The position numbers were made by a program, and so were the translations under genes. A stretch of DNA of 64,000 bases from JAGOUA01 sp964645655 (GTDB lineage: Bacteria > Patescibacteriota > Patescibacteriia > 2-12-FULL-60-25), in the NCBI GenBank assembly GCA_964645655.1, contig CAZXZS010000001.1, positions 558,001 to 622,000 of the forward strand, in the 5' to 3' direction. Every line of letters begins with the position of its first letter. Position 1 is the stretch's first letter. The notes below the pieces were generated by a model. It was not told the DNA's origin and did not search any database. It saw nothing but the letters and a program-made list of their open reading frames with translations. Shown here one piece after another: positions 26,179 through 35,470 of the stretch.

Positions 26179-26207
26179 AATATAGCAAAGAATGGAGGTA
26201 TTGTCAA
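26179..26207 (-). promoter_or_regulatory. Promoter of the candidate ncRNA
   Basis: On the minus strand TTGACA (26202-26207) and TATATT (26179-26184), spacer 17, with TG just before the -10 (TGCTATATT). Confidence 0.9.
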
Positions 26208-26259
26208 GATACGGGGCGATAAAACAGCTGAAATAAGGTATTTTTTGAGAAAGTGAGGC

Positions 26260-26288
26260 TTGACAAGCGGTCTGATCCGGCCTACGGT
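26260..26288 (+). promoter_or_regulatory. Sigma70-type promoter for the 26325 gene
   Basis: TTGACA (26260-26265) and TACGGT (26283-26288), spacer 17. Confidence 0.8.
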
Positions 26289-26324
26289 GCCCGGCAGCCG
26301 GTTCACGGCGGAAAGAGGCCTGAC

Positions 26325-27305
26325 ATGAAAAAGGAGCCTGGCATGTGGTGGCGGATGGTCGAAGCGCGGGAGCCCTCTCCCGAGCAGAAGGCCGGGCAGC
26401 CCGGTTTCGTCTGGTGCGGCAACGAGTTCTGGGAGGGAAGCGTGGACTGCCTCTATCCTGAGGCGGGAGCCGTCGGCGCCGATCTCGCCCTCATGGCGAA
26501 GGACAACGACGGCAGGCGCGAGACCGGCTGGACCGGGAAAGACTTCGTGGGGGTTCCCCTGGAGGCCTTTCCCGAGGATGAGCCCCCTCCGCGGCGCGGC
26601 GACCGGATCGCGGTGCGTTGGGAGTATTTCCCTGAGGCGGTCCGCATCAAGGCGGATCGCCTCAGGTCAGGCATGCGCCACAAGCGCATGCGGAGGCATG
26701 AGGCCGACCTCCAGGCGTTCGAACGCGAGGCCCGTACGGCCGCGGACGAGGCCGACCAATGGAACGGCGACCGCTCAGCCAAGGGGTCGGGCGCAAGACG
26801 AGCCTATCCCGCAAGCCCGACTGAGAGCGGCTACCAGCGGGAACGCCTGAACGGGATGCGGTGGCTGGCGCGCCTCTTCGACCCGCCCACGCATGGGTCG
26901 AACCGCATCTGGCGTCCGGAACACTACCTCGCCGGGATGCGACCCACGAACCCGGCCCACGTCAACCCGCAAGCCTTCACCCTCGTGGGAAAGTCGGCCC
27001 ACTTCCCGCAGCCAGGAGCGCTCCTCGACGAGCGTCCCTTCATCCTCGACGACGAGGCCCATCCCCGTTTCACCCTCGATCTGGCCCACATCACGCGTGC
27101 GGAGGCCGTGGTCATCCGGCTCCCATACCACGATGATCCGAACGCGATCTATCGCCTCGCGCTCCCGGCCGGCCTCTTCCGCGCGGGGCGGCCGCCAGGC
27201 GCGACCACGGGCACGCTCACCCGCCTCTGGGTGCCGCGCTTCGAAGGCGGCTCGTTCTGCCACGTGAAGGCCTCGTGGGACAAGAAGCCTCCGGCGGCGC
27301 GCTGA
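26325..27305 (+). CDS. Protein of unknown function (326 aa)
   Basis: This soluble protein is rich in Arg, Pro and Trp, with no signal peptide, membrane helix or recognised domain. The N-terminal half contains a region reminiscent of a small beta domain (VGVPLEAFPEDEPPPRRGDR). The middle has a strongly basic helix (KADRLRSGMRHKRMRRHEAD). The ATG at 26325 follows GAAAGAGG by six bases and lies about 30 bases after the predicted transcription start, which rules out the longer frame from 26253. A private promoter and terminator make it a single-gene unit. Confidence 0.7.
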   Translation: MKKEPGMWWRMVEAREPSPEQKAGQPGFVWCGNEFWEGSVDCLYPEAGAVGADLALMAKDNDGRRETGWTGKDFVGVPLEAFPEDEPPPRRGDRIAVRWEYFPEAVRIKADRLRSGMRHKRMRRHEADLQAFEREARTAADEADQWNGDRSAKGSGARRAYPASPTESGYQRERLNGMRWLARLFDPPTHGSNRIWRPEHYLAGMRPTNPAHVNPQAFTLVGKSAHFPQPGALLDERPFILDDEAHPRFTLDLAHITRAEAVVIRLPYHDDPNAIYRLALPAGLFRAGRPPGATTGTLTRLWVPRFEGGSFCHVKASWDKKPPAAR

Positions 27306-27306
27306 G

Positions 27307-27340
27307 CCCTTCCATCCCAACGGGGGATGGGGGCTTTTTT
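27307..27340 (+). terminator. Intrinsic terminator
   Basis: CCATCCC-AAC-GGGGGATGG, then GGGCTTTTTT. Confidence 0.8.
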
Positions 27341-27346
27341 CATAAA

Positions 27347-27373
27347 CGGAAAAGCCGTGCTGGCACGGCTTTC
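27347..27373 (-). terminator. Intrinsic terminator, minus strand
   Basis: AAGCCGTG-CCAG-CACGGCTTTT on the minus strand; it ends the acidic protein gene. Confidence 0.85.
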
Positions 27374-27385
27374 ACTTCTTGCGCT

Positions 27386-27724
27386 CTAGATCTCTTCCTC
27401 GTCTTGGGCGAACAGCTCATCGCGTTCGGCCTCGACCTCCTCGGCGGCCTCCTCGATGAAATCGAGGTCGCTCTTGGGGGTGTCCTCGGTCTCTTCGGCG
27501 GCCTCCTTTTTCTTCTTTTTCTCGCCGGCCTTCTCGTCGAAGTGGCCCGCCTCTTTCTTGGCGAGCTCTTCCTCGACGCTCGGCTGGTCGTCGAGCTCGT
27601 CCTCGTCGTCATCCGTGGCGGCGCCGGTGCCGGCCTTCTTGCCGGTGGGGGATGATTGGGCGAAGTACGCGTCTTCGCCTTCTTCCTCGCTCAATCCGGC
27701 GAGGTCGCGGTCAAAGTCAGACAT
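27386..27724 (-). CDS. Acidic low-complexity protein
   Basis: This 112-residue protein consists largely of Glu, Asp, Lys and Ala, with a lysine block (KKKKK) at about residues 71-77 between long acidic stretches. It has no membrane segment or recognised domain and is probably disordered. It starts in the housekeeping style (CCCTATG with no Shine-Dalgarno), with a TATCGT-like -10 upstream on the minus strand. It is divergent from rmuC with about 100 bases between starts. A role as a ribosome-, nucleic-acid- or polymerase-associated tail protein is possible but not supported. Confidence 0.65.
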   Translation of the reverse strand: MSDFDRDLAGLSEEEGEDAYFAQSSPTGKKAGTGAATDDDEDELDDQPSVEEELAKKEAGHFDEKAGEKKKKKEAAEETEDTPKSDLDFIEEAAEEVEAERDELFAQDEEEI

Positions 27725-27790
27725 AGGGATTGGGGTGTTCAGGAAACGATATGCGTAAGCTAACCCAGATGCCCTTGACCGGCAAGAGGG

Positions 27791-27819
27791 TTGTCAAGAC
27801 GTCGGCTGGACCGTACACT
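27791..27819 (+). promoter_or_regulatory. Promoter of rmuC
   Basis: TTGTCA (27791-27796) and TACACT (27814-27819), spacer 17. The -10 ends eight bases before the ATG, so the transcript should be leaderless. Confidence 0.75.
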
Positions 27820-27827
27820 GCCGGGGT

Positions 27828-28868
27828 ATGGAAATCGCCCTGCTCCTCGTCGTCGTGTTCGGGTTCGCCTGCCTCGCAGGCCTCCTCCTCAGCCACCAGC
27901 GGGCCCAGGCCACGCGGCCGCAGATCGATCCCGCCGCCCTCCTCATGTTGCAGCAGCGCCTCGACGCCCTGGGGCAAGACGTGAAGGGCTCGCTGCACGA
28001 GCAGACGCGCCAGCAGCAGACGTCGAGCCACTTCATGACGAGCACGGTGCGCGACGTGAGTGAGCGGCTCGTGCGCCTCGAGGAGACCAACAAGCAGATC
28101 CTCTCGTTCTCGGGACGCCTCGACCAGATCCAGCGCGTGCTCACGAACCCAAAACAGCGCGGGATCCTCGGCGAATATTTTTTGGAGACGCTGCTCAAGA
28201 GCGTGTTCTCGCCGGAGCAGTACCAGATGCAATATAAGTTCCAGGACGGCCTCATCGTCGACTCGGCGGTGTTCGTGCAGAACCGGGTCATCCCCATCGA
28301 CTCCAAGTTCAGCCTCGAGAACTATAACCGCCTGGTCGAGGAAGAGCGGCCCGACGAGCGCCTCCGCCTTGAGAAGCTGTTCGTGAACGACCTCAAGACC
28401 CGCATCCAGGAGACGGCCAAGTACATCCGCCCGCAGGAAGGGACCATGGATTTCGCCTTCATGTTCATCCCGCACGAGGCCATCTATTACGACCTCCTCA
28501 CCAACAAGGTCGGCTCGACGGGCGAGGATGCGGAAAGCCTCATCCACCGCGCCGCCGCCAAGTACCGCGTGATCATCGTCTCGCCGACGTCCTTTTCGGC
28601 CTACCTCCAGACCGTCCTCCAGGGCCTGAACGCCATGAAGATCGAGGAGCAGGCCCGCGAGATCCGGCAGCGGGTCGCAGACCTGGGAAGGCACCTGCAA
28701 GCGTTCGAGCAATATTTCCAAGGGGTCGGCAAGCACCTGGGGACGGTCGTGAACCAGTACAACGCGGCCGGGAAGGAGCTGGGCAAGATCGACAAGGATG
28801 TCCTGCGCGTGACGGGGCAGGGGACCGGGTTCCAGCTGGAGGGGATCGAGAAGCCGGCGGCGGAATAG
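27828..28868 (+). CDS. rmuC: DNA recombination protein RmuC
   Basis: RmuC limits rearrangements at inverted repeats and belongs to the restriction-endonuclease-like superfamily. The 346-residue protein has an N-terminal transmembrane anchor (residues 2-22), a coiled coil (about 35-95), and the nuclease-like domain with GILGEYFLETLL (Glu), GLIVDSAVFVQNRVIPIDSKF (D and D-x-K) and MFIPHEAIY, all hallmark RmuC segments. The C-terminal helices follow. Its length is typical. The start follows a -10 by eight bases. A large terminator ends the transcript. Confidence 0.93.
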   Translation: MEIALLLVVVFGFACLAGLLLSHQRAQATRPQIDPAALLMLQQRLDALGQDVKGSLHEQTRQQQTSSHFMTSTVRDVSERLVRLEETNKQILSFSGRLDQIQRVLTNPKQRGILGEYFLETLLKSVFSPEQYQMQYKFQDGLIVDSAVFVQNRVIPIDSKFSLENYNRLVEEERPDERLRLEKLFVNDLKTRIQETAKYIRPQEGTMDFAFMFIPHEAIYYDLLTNKVGSTGEDAESLIHRAAAKYRVIIVSPTSFSAYLQTVLQGLNAMKIEEQAREIRQRVADLGRHLQAFEQYFQGVGKHLGTVVNQYNAAGKELGKIDKDVLRVTGQGTGFQLEGIEKPAAE

Positions 28869-28905
28869 GTAGGGAGTGGGCTCCCTAAGGAACCGCATGG
28901 CGGTG

Positions 28906-28960
28906 GGGGTGCGTCAAAAATCCTTTCAATGAAGGGAAAAAATACGCACCCTCTTTTTTT
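28906..28960 (+). terminator. Intrinsic terminator after rmuC
   Basis: GGGGTGCGT pairs with ACGCACCCT across a 29-base loop, followed by seven T residues. Confidence 0.7.
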
Positions 28961-28972
28961 GTAAGGATTAAC

Positions 28973-29001
28973 TTGACAAATTACAGCATTTTCGGTAGAC
29001 T
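28973..29001 (+). promoter_or_regulatory. Sigma70-type promoter for the 29063 gene
   Basis: TTGACA (28973-28978) and TAGACT (28996-29001), spacer 17. Confidence 0.85.
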
Positions 29002-29062
29002 CTCCGTTACGGCGTTTTCACCTGACCCGTCCCTCAATTCAACTCGCCAAGGAGGCCTTCGC

Positions 29063-29659
29063 ATGAGCGCTGAGAACTCGCTGGAGCTTCGCCGGATGGA
29101 GAACGGCGGCATCTGGATCGTGACGTGCCTGTCGGGCGACGTCGATCGGGAGGTGTCCATGCACGTGACCCCCTTGGCCAAGGCCGGGAACTACGCGGAC
29201 GCCCTCCGGCTGGTCGACATCTTCACCGACCCCGACAGCCCCGACCACCATTACACCGAGTACGGCTTCCGTCCCGTCACGCTCGAGGACCTGCGCCGGA
29301 CACGCGTCGAGTACCTGCGGAGCCGCGTCGAGGTCCGGCCCATGAGGCGGCGACGCTGCGGGTGCGTGTACGAGCGCGACCTTGCGGAGCGCTGGGAGGT
29401 CGTGGAGTGGAGCGGCTGGAGCGGGCGCGTGCGGACGCTGGGGAAGGGCCTCACGTACGCCGAGGCCGTCACCGCCGCCCACGAGTACGCGCTCCGCGCG
29501 CCTGACGTCGCCAGCATCGACGTGCCGAAGCGCTTCAAGCGGACCTGCTTCTGCCTGGCCGACACCGCGGACCACCGCCGCTGGCGCGACGCCTGCGAGC
29601 AGGCCGAGCCGCTTCCGGGCGTGGACGAGTTCTGGCGGGCGCTGCAGCCGCGACGATGA
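29063..29659 (+). CDS. Protein of unknown function (198 aa)
   Basis: This soluble, basic protein carries an Arg block followed by a CGC motif (RRRRCGCVYERD, about residues 95-106) and a CFC pair near 166-168. I do not recognise it. The cysteines could bind metal, but the spacing does not match a known zinc finger. The start has a strong Shine-Dalgarno (AAGGAGG, seven bases before the ATG) and a promoter about 60 bases upstream. It is a single-gene unit with its own terminator. Confidence 0.7.
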   Translation: MSAENSLELRRMENGGIWIVTCLSGDVDREVSMHVTPLAKAGNYADALRLVDIFTDPDSPDHHYTEYGFRPVTLEDLRRTRVEYLRSRVEVRPMRRRRCGCVYERDLAERWEVVEWSGWSGRVRTLGKGLTYAEAVTAAHEYALRAPDVASIDVPKRFKRTCFCLADTADHRRWRDACEQAEPLPGVDEFWRALQPRR

Positions 29660-29667
29660 GAGCCCTT

Positions 29668-29700
29668 GCCGGCGGATGCCTATCCGTCGGCTTTTCTTTT
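29668..29700 (+). terminator. Intrinsic terminator
   Basis: GCCGGCGGAT-GCCT-ATCCGTCGGC followed by TTTTCTTTT. Confidence 0.85.
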
Positions 29701-30232
29701 TGCGACACTTGGGACTTCTTCTGTTTTTGAGCGGGGAAGGGCCTATTTTTTTGCGGCTCTTGGAAGAGGCGCCTAAGCGCTGTTTCGTAACAGGCCTTCG
29801 GTACATGCAAAAAAGAATCCCGCCGACGCTCATGTGCGAAGCCTTACGCCACGCCAATCGATCGACGGCTCAATTCGTACCGCAACAGCCACAGGGAAGG
29901 GGCGAGCGGATCGCCAAACGGAGCCCGTAGACCCCAGCAGGAAAGCCGATCTAATGCGTCGTACAATACAACTTATACGACACATATGGGATATTCTTCC
30001 CTAATATAAGGCATCTCTGCCGTTAGGCGCGATGGGCCTACCTTCCCCCCTGTATTTAAACCGTACACTTACGCACGGCTACGTCAGATCAGTGACACAT
30101 GCATGGGCGCGCCTGTGACCGTCTCCATCGCCTCATCCATCGGTCATGCCCTGATGCGTCCGTATGGCCAAACGTGTTTTTGACGATCCCCTATATGCCC
30201 CTATTCCATGTCCCTAGGTCCCCCAGTACCTC
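29701..30232. other. Long region without a recognisable gene
   Basis: This is about 530 bases with lower GC in the middle (29945-30070) and no convincing open frame. It holds an inverted repeat GTCGTAcAA/TTaTACGAC at 29958-29981 whose left arm resembles the TTTTACGACGCAAG repeat. It also holds CTAATATAAG (30001-30010), a variant of an AT-rich motif found near several promoters. A T-run at 29744-29751 is not preceded by a good stem. An undetected RNA or a decayed gene is possible. Confidence 0.4.
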
Positions 30233-31066
30233 TCATTTCACGTAGAGCCTCCCGAGGATCCGGGCATCCACGAATTCCTTGGCGGGCGGGATCTTGCCCG
30301 CCTTTACCCGGGCTTGGAATTCGGCCAAGGCCTTTAATTGCGCTGGGACGTTTTCCAAGGGGTCAATGTAGCTTGGGATGCCATCGCGGCCGTATAGGGC
30401 CAGGCGCTGCGGCTCGACACGGAGATACGCAAAGGCCAAGCCGGCACGTTGCAGCTCGGCATCGATCGTGAACCAGCGCCGCAATTCCTCGACCTCTATA
30501 GGTAGCCGATACCGTAACGCGACCGGATCGCTGAGGTCCGGCAATTCGATGAGGGCTTCGGCCGTGGCGTGATTCGCCGTACGGCCCGCCAGCCGCTGCA
30601 GGACGCCCAGCCGCTCTTCGGGCGTGAGCTCGGCGCGCACGATCCCTTGGGCGTCCACGCGCAGGAACTGGCTCGGCGTCTTTACGAGAAGCGTATTCTT
30701 CTGTTCTTTGACGATGAGTCGCACAATATTTGAAGCTGTACCCGTCCGGACCTCGACGGACTCCGCGAACCAGCGGGCCTTCAGCTGTTCGGCGAGGCTC
30801 GCCTCATCGATGAACCAGGCGTGCCGGGTCGGCCATGGGCGCCAGCCTTCGCGCCGGTCTAGGAGCTGGAAGACCGCGGCCTTGGCCTCGAGCGCGTCGA
30901 GGCTCTTCCCCTCCTCCAGCGTGACGTCGCGGACCGCGAGCAGGTCGCTGAAGAGCAGCAGGCTTCCCCACCCCAGCAATGCGAAGACCCCCAACGCGGC
31001 GAATGCGAAGCGGCGGCGGGCGTGGGGGTCGGTGGCGAACCGGTGGCGGAAGGGCACGTCGGGCAT
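30233..31066 (-). CDS. FtsQ/DivIB-like cell-division protein
   Basis: This 277-residue bitopic protein has a short basic cytoplasmic N-terminus, one transmembrane helix (about residues 19-40), then an extracytoplasmic part. The part begins LLAVRDVTLEEGKSLDAL, like the POTRA domain that follows the membrane helix in FtsQ. The downstream region (WFAESVEVRTGTASNIVRLIVKEQ, then VDAQGIVRAEL) fits the FtsQ order of segments. Sequence similarity is modest, so the FtsQ assignment is an inference. The ATG at 31066 is chosen because CATACT (31077-31082) ends ten bases upstream; an earlier in-frame start would precede the promoter. Confidence 0.65.
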   Translation of the reverse strand: MPDVPFRHRFATDPHARRRFAFAALGVFALLGWGSLLLFSDLLAVRDVTLEEGKSLDALEAKAAVFQLLDRREGWRPWPTRHAWFIDEASLAEQLKARWFAESVEVRTGTASNIVRLIVKEQKNTLLVKTPSQFLRVDAQGIVRAELTPEERLGVLQRLAGRTANHATAEALIELPDLSDPVALRYRLPIEVEELRRWFTIDAELQRAGLAFAYLRVEPQRLALYGRDGIPSYIDPLENVPAQLKALAEFQARVKAGKIPPAKEFVDARILGRLYVK

Positions 31067-31117
31067 GAATAGGGCCAGTATGCCATAAAGCGGGAGGCCG
31101 TGACAGGAACGCGCGCC

Positions 31118-31138
31118 AAAAAACACCCTCGCGGGTGC

Positions 31139-31139
<1 letters not shown>
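31118..31139 (-). terminator. Intrinsic terminator of asnS
   Basis: AGCACCC-GCG-AGGGTG followed by TTTTTTGG on the minus strand. Confidence 0.75.
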
Positions 31140-32458
<1,319 letters not shown>

Positions 32459-32504
32459 ACCTGCGCATGATGGCGGATCCGCCGAAAAAAGGCAAAAACA
32501 CCAA

Positions 32505-32526
32505 GAAAAAACCGAGCGAGGCTCGG
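32505..32526 (-). terminator. Intrinsic terminator, minus strand
   Basis: CCGAGC-CTC-GCTCGG followed by TTTTTTC on the minus strand. Confidence 0.8.
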
Positions 32527-32542
32527 GGAGGCGATGGCCGTG

Positions 32543-32752
32543 CTAGCGCCGCGGCGGCGGGAAGTGGATCACGGGCGGGAAGATGCGGCGCGGGTGGGTG
32601 CGTCCGGGCCGGTAGAAGCGGAACGGCTGGGGCCCCTTGGGCGGTCCCGCGCGGCGCGCGTAGAGGCCGGCCTGCATCAGCGTCGAGACGTCGTACAGGC
32701 GGCGGGTCTTGCGGGCGGGACGGTCGTCGGTCGGGCCGCGGCGTTCACTCAT
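32543..32752 (-). CDS. Small basic proline-rich protein (69 aa)
   Basis: This 69-residue protein is very rich in Arg and Pro, ends IHFPPPRR and has no recognised domain. The start has AAAGGA eight bases upstream and overlaps the end of the upstream gene by eight bases, so the two form an operon ending at the terminator just downstream. Real coding status rests on the Shine-Dalgarno, the overlap and the terminator rather than on homology. Confidence 0.5.
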   Translation of the reverse strand: MSERRGPTDDRPARKTRRLYDVSTLMQAGLYARRAGPPKGPQPFRFYRPGRTHPRRIFPPVIHFPPPRR

Positions 32753-33050
32753 GCGTATCGTCCTTTCGTCGTGGGAACGGGCGTCGCGCGCGCCTGCGCA
32801 TCAGGCGGGCGACATGGGTCCGCCGCCAGCGCGTGAACGGGGACATGCGGTCCGCGTGCGGGCTGGGAGGCGGGAGGAAGGGCGGTTCAGGCGCGTCTGC
32901 GTTGGCGGGCGTGTACCAGCGGAGCTCCGCAACGCGGGACCGCTGGTGCGGGGCAGCCTCCTGGATCTCGCGGAGGATGCGGCTCACCAGCGCGTCGGTG
33001 GATTCGTTGGGTCCGGGGGGCGGGTCGGGCTCTTTTCGCTTTCGAGGCAT
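32745..33050 (-). CDS. Basic protein of unknown function (101 aa)
   Basis: This 101-residue protein is Pro-rich at the N-terminus (PDPPPGPNE), has a central helix (ALVSRILREIQEAA) and an extremely Arg-rich C-terminus. The ATG at 33050 is chosen for the GAGGAG eight bases upstream; the open frame extends further but crosses into the end of recO. A TTGACA at 33102-33107 lies inside the recO terminus, but the -10 at 17 bases is poor. The charge suggests nucleic acid binding, which is only a guess. Confidence 0.5.
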   Translation of the reverse strand: MPRKRKEPDPPPGPNESTDALVSRILREIQEAAPHQRSRVAELRWYTPANADAPEPPFLPPPSPHADRMSPFTRWRRTHVARLMRRRARRPFPRRKDDTHE

Positions 33051-33103
33051 TCCCCCTCTCCTCTCTTGGTTTGTGGTGGGTCCGACGTCGCCATTCAACC
33101 ATG

Positions 33104-33910
33104 TCAAGACGGGCCTGACAAGGTGCGCGAAAAGAGCGACTGGAGATAGGTCTTCTGGTGTCGCCAAAGGTCCACGGGGAGCGTGAGGAGGGTCGTTTCG
33201 AGGATCGCTGCCAGGTCCGCCAACGCCTGACGGGGAGCGCTCAGGGCCAAGACCTGCTCGAGACTTCCCTTCTCCAGGAATTGCAGCCCTTTTTGGAGGA
33301 GCGCCGCTTCGGTGGTAAACGGCTGGCTCGTAGCCTGATGCGAGACGTCATCGCATCGTGCGCACAGGAACCCATGCTCTTTCAGATGGAAGGCGTGCGG
33401 CCGGATCGGCGAGGCCTGGCAGCGGACGCATCGCGTAAAGGAGACGCCATATCCCAATTCCTTCGTGAGCGCGTGGAGCGCAAACGCCCACGTCAGCCAG
33501 AGCCGCTCGTAAGAGAATTGGGCCTGGACCCGTTCGCTGACCGCCACGCACCGTTGCAGGAACGAAAAGACCCCAGGCTCCTGCGCCTGCGGACCCGTGA
33601 GGCGATCGCATAATTGGCAGAGGCTGCCCAGCAGGAACGTCCAGGCTTCGCTGCCGCGCGTCGCGAGGGCGTGTTCGGACGTCATGCGCGCGACGGCGAT
33701 GCGATCGAGGACCCTGCCATGTGCGACCATCACCTCCACGAGCGAAAACGGCTGCAAATGTCCTTGATGGCGGGCATTCGTGCGTCGCAGGCCGGCAGCG
33801 AAGACCTCTTGCTTGCCATGCGCTTCGGTCCAGAGCGAGATCCAGGCATCCGCCTCACGATACGGCTTCACCGCAAGGACGAACGCGCGATCCCGGAGGT
33901 AGGTGCTCAT
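33104..33910 (-). CDS. recO: DNA repair protein RecO
   Basis: RecO loads RecA onto SSB-coated DNA in the RecFOR pathway. The 268-residue protein has an N-terminal OB domain (RDRAFVLAVKPYREADAWISLWTEAHGK), a helical middle and a C-terminal zinc-binding part with CVRC and CARC pairs (about residues 162-187), as in many RecO. Its ATG overlaps the ruvX stop, so the two are translationally coupled. No terminator is visible after it before the next minus-strand unit. Confidence 0.92.
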   Translation of the reverse strand: MSTYLRDRAFVLAVKPYREADAWISLWTEAHGKQEVFAAGLRRTNARHQGHLQPFSLVEVMVAHGRVLDRIAVARMTSEHALATRGSEAWTFLLGSLCQLCDRLTGPQAQEPGVFSFLQRCVAVSERVQAQFSYERLWLTWAFALHALTKELGYGVSFTRCVRCQASPIRPHAFHLKEHGFLCARCDDVSHQATSQPFTTEAALLQKGLQFLEKGSLEQVLALSAPRQALADLAAILETTLLTLPVDLWRHQKTYLQSLFSRTLSGPS

Positions 33911-34317
33911 GCGTGTTCTGGCAGGCGGTCAAGATAGGCCTGCAGGATCGCCACGGCCGCGAGGTCATCCCGCTTCCCTTTTTGCTGGCGCTCGTTCTGC
34001 CAGCGGGCGGCGAGGGCGGTGGTGAGGGTCTCATCGGCGAAGATGTAGGGCACGTCCGTCATCTTTTCGAAGCGTGCGGCCCAGGCGCGGATGTGGCGCT
34101 GCTGCTCCGTCTCGTGTCCGGGCTCGCGCAACAGGTGCGGCATCCCGATCACGATCCGGCCGACGCCTTCCCGCTTGATGAGTTCTTGCAGCTGTAAAAA
34201 GGCCTGCGTTTCCGGCTGCGCTTCTACGATTCCCCACGGCGAGGCGATCCGAACCAATGAATCCCCTAACGCGATCCCGATGCGGGCCTCCCCTACGTCT
34301 AGTCCTAAGAGCGTCAT
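33907..34317 (-). CDS. ruvX: Putative Holliday junction resolvase RuvX/YqgF
   Basis: This 136-residue RNase H-fold nuclease family processes branched DNA or the 5' end of pre-16S rRNA. Visible motifs are LGLDVGEARIGIALGD (first Asp, residues 4-19), VIGMPHLL, the DETLTT segment, and DDLAAVAILQAYLD at the C-terminus. The length is typical. It is the first gene of a two-gene operon with recO (four-base overlap). The start at 34317 follows a CACAAT-like -10 by six bases. It is divergent from rnhB. Confidence 0.9.
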   Translation of the reverse strand: MTLLGLDVGEARIGIALGDSLVRIASPWGIVEAQPETQAFLQLQELIKREGVGRIVIGMPHLLREPGHETEQQRHIRAWAARFEKMTDVPYIFADETLTTALAARWQNERQQKGKRDDLAAVAILQAYLDRLPEHA

Positions 34318-34421
34318 GGGACCATTGTGTGCTTTGGGCGTCCTTTTTTCAAAGAGTGTGGAAAGCTTGCGTCGTAAAATATTGTTTTTCTTTGCGTTGA
34401 GTCTTCCGTATGCTGGCAGAT

Positions 34422-35081
34422 ATGCCTTTGCAACCCTCCACGCGTTTCTTTACCTCCCTGCAACGGGCCCATGGGTATCGGCGCATCGCTGGCGTCGACG
34501 AGGTCGGGTGCGGGTGCCTGGCGGGCCCCGTGGTCGCCGCGGCCGTGGTCTTGTGTGGCCCCACTCCCCTTCCCCAGCTGCGCGACTCGAAGCTCCTCTC
34601 CCCCGGCCAGCGGGAGCGGTTGGCGGCAATCCTCAAAAAGACCCGCTCCATCGTATGGCGGATCGGCGAGGCCTCCGTGGAAGAAATTCATGCGCTCGGC
34701 ATTCGTCCGGCGACGCTGCTGGCGTCACGACGAGCGTTGCTGGGCCTGGCGGAACCCCCGGATGCCGTCGTGAGCGACGCGTTTCTCATTCCGGACCTGC
34801 CATTCCCCTGCCACCCGTTGGTGCGGGCGGACCAACGGTGCCGGACGGTGGCGGCCGCGTCGGTCCTGGCGAAGGTCCATCGCGATCATTTAATGGACGA
34901 ATTCGAGAAGGCCCATCCCGGATATGGATTCGGAAGGCATAAGGGATATGGGACGCGTGAACATCTTGAGGCATTGTGGAACCTCGGGCCGTGCTCAATC
35001 CATCGGATGGGTTTCGAGCCGGTACGAGCGGCGGCGGCACCTTACGAGTCAGCCAACCAAAAATACAAAAAAGCCTGCTGA
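34422..35081 (+). CDS. rnhB: Ribonuclease HII
   Basis: RNase HII removes RNA from RNA-DNA hybrids and single ribonucleotides from DNA. The catalytic DEDD set begins in IAGVDEVGCGCLAGPVVAAA, where the common DEAGRGPLAGP has become DEVGCGCLAGP. This keeps the two acidic residues but replaces the Arg and Pro. Later acidic residues lie in the SDAFLI and CRTVAAASVLAKVHRD segments, and the C-terminal GYGF/HKGYGT motif is normal. The ATG at 34422 is preferred to one at 34410, because the latter overlaps a TATGCT -10 (34409-34414) seven bases before the chosen start. The length is 219 residues. Confidence 0.93.
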   Translation: MPLQPSTRFFTSLQRAHGYRRIAGVDEVGCGCLAGPVVAAAVVLCGPTPLPQLRDSKLLSPGQRERLAAILKKTRSIVWRIGEASVEEIHALGIRPATLLASRRALLGLAEPPDAVVSDAFLIPDLPFPCHPLVRADQRCRTVAAASVLAKVHRDHLMDEFEKAHPGYGFGRHKGYGTREHLEALWNLGPCSIHRMGFEPVRAAAAPYESANQKYKKAC

Positions 35082-35103
35082 CAAAACAAAAGAACCAGCC
35101 CGC

Positions 35104-35433
35104 CTAACGCGAAACCTGTTCAGCCGCCAGCTCCGCCCTGAAACGTCGTGCGGACAGGCAGGCCATGATGACCGAAATGACGAGCCCCGCCGCCGGTCCG
35201 CCGCGACGATGAGGCGGACTGAGCCAAGCGAGCGACTCCCAACCGAACAGCGACCAGAAAAAGGCCACCGCGTAGAACACCGCTAGGACAACGAAGACGC
35301 CTCGCCAGACGATGTCAGGCGGGCTCCCTTTCGGCGTTCGTTTCAGCGACCAAAAGCGCCCTGCAACGGCCAAAAACGGCACGAGATGGTTCACGGCAAT
35401 CCGCGCCATCGCAACCAGGAAGTCTGCTTGCAT
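35104..35433 (-). CDS. Small membrane protein (109 aa)
   Basis: This protein has three hydrophobic segments (about residues 5-25, 38-60 and 73-92) separated by short basic loops, and no recognised family. The ATG at 35433 is chosen because TATGCT (35445-35450) ends 11 bases upstream; the open frame beyond would run through the promoter. It is convergent with rnhB, whose stop is 23 bases away. No clear terminator lies between them. Confidence 0.65.
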   Translation of the reverse strand: MQADFLVAMARIAVNHLVPFLAVAGRFWSLKRTPKGSPPDIVWRGVFVVLAVFYAVAFFWSLFGWESLAWLSPPHRRGGPAAGLVISVIMACLSARRFRAELAAEQVSR

Positions 35434-35470
35434 ACGTTGTCGACAGCATACCACCCGGACAAGCGTATTC

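Noticed and set aside
34410..34421. Upstream ATG for rnhB
   Set aside because: It lies inside the TATGCT -10 element, so it would not be in the transcript.
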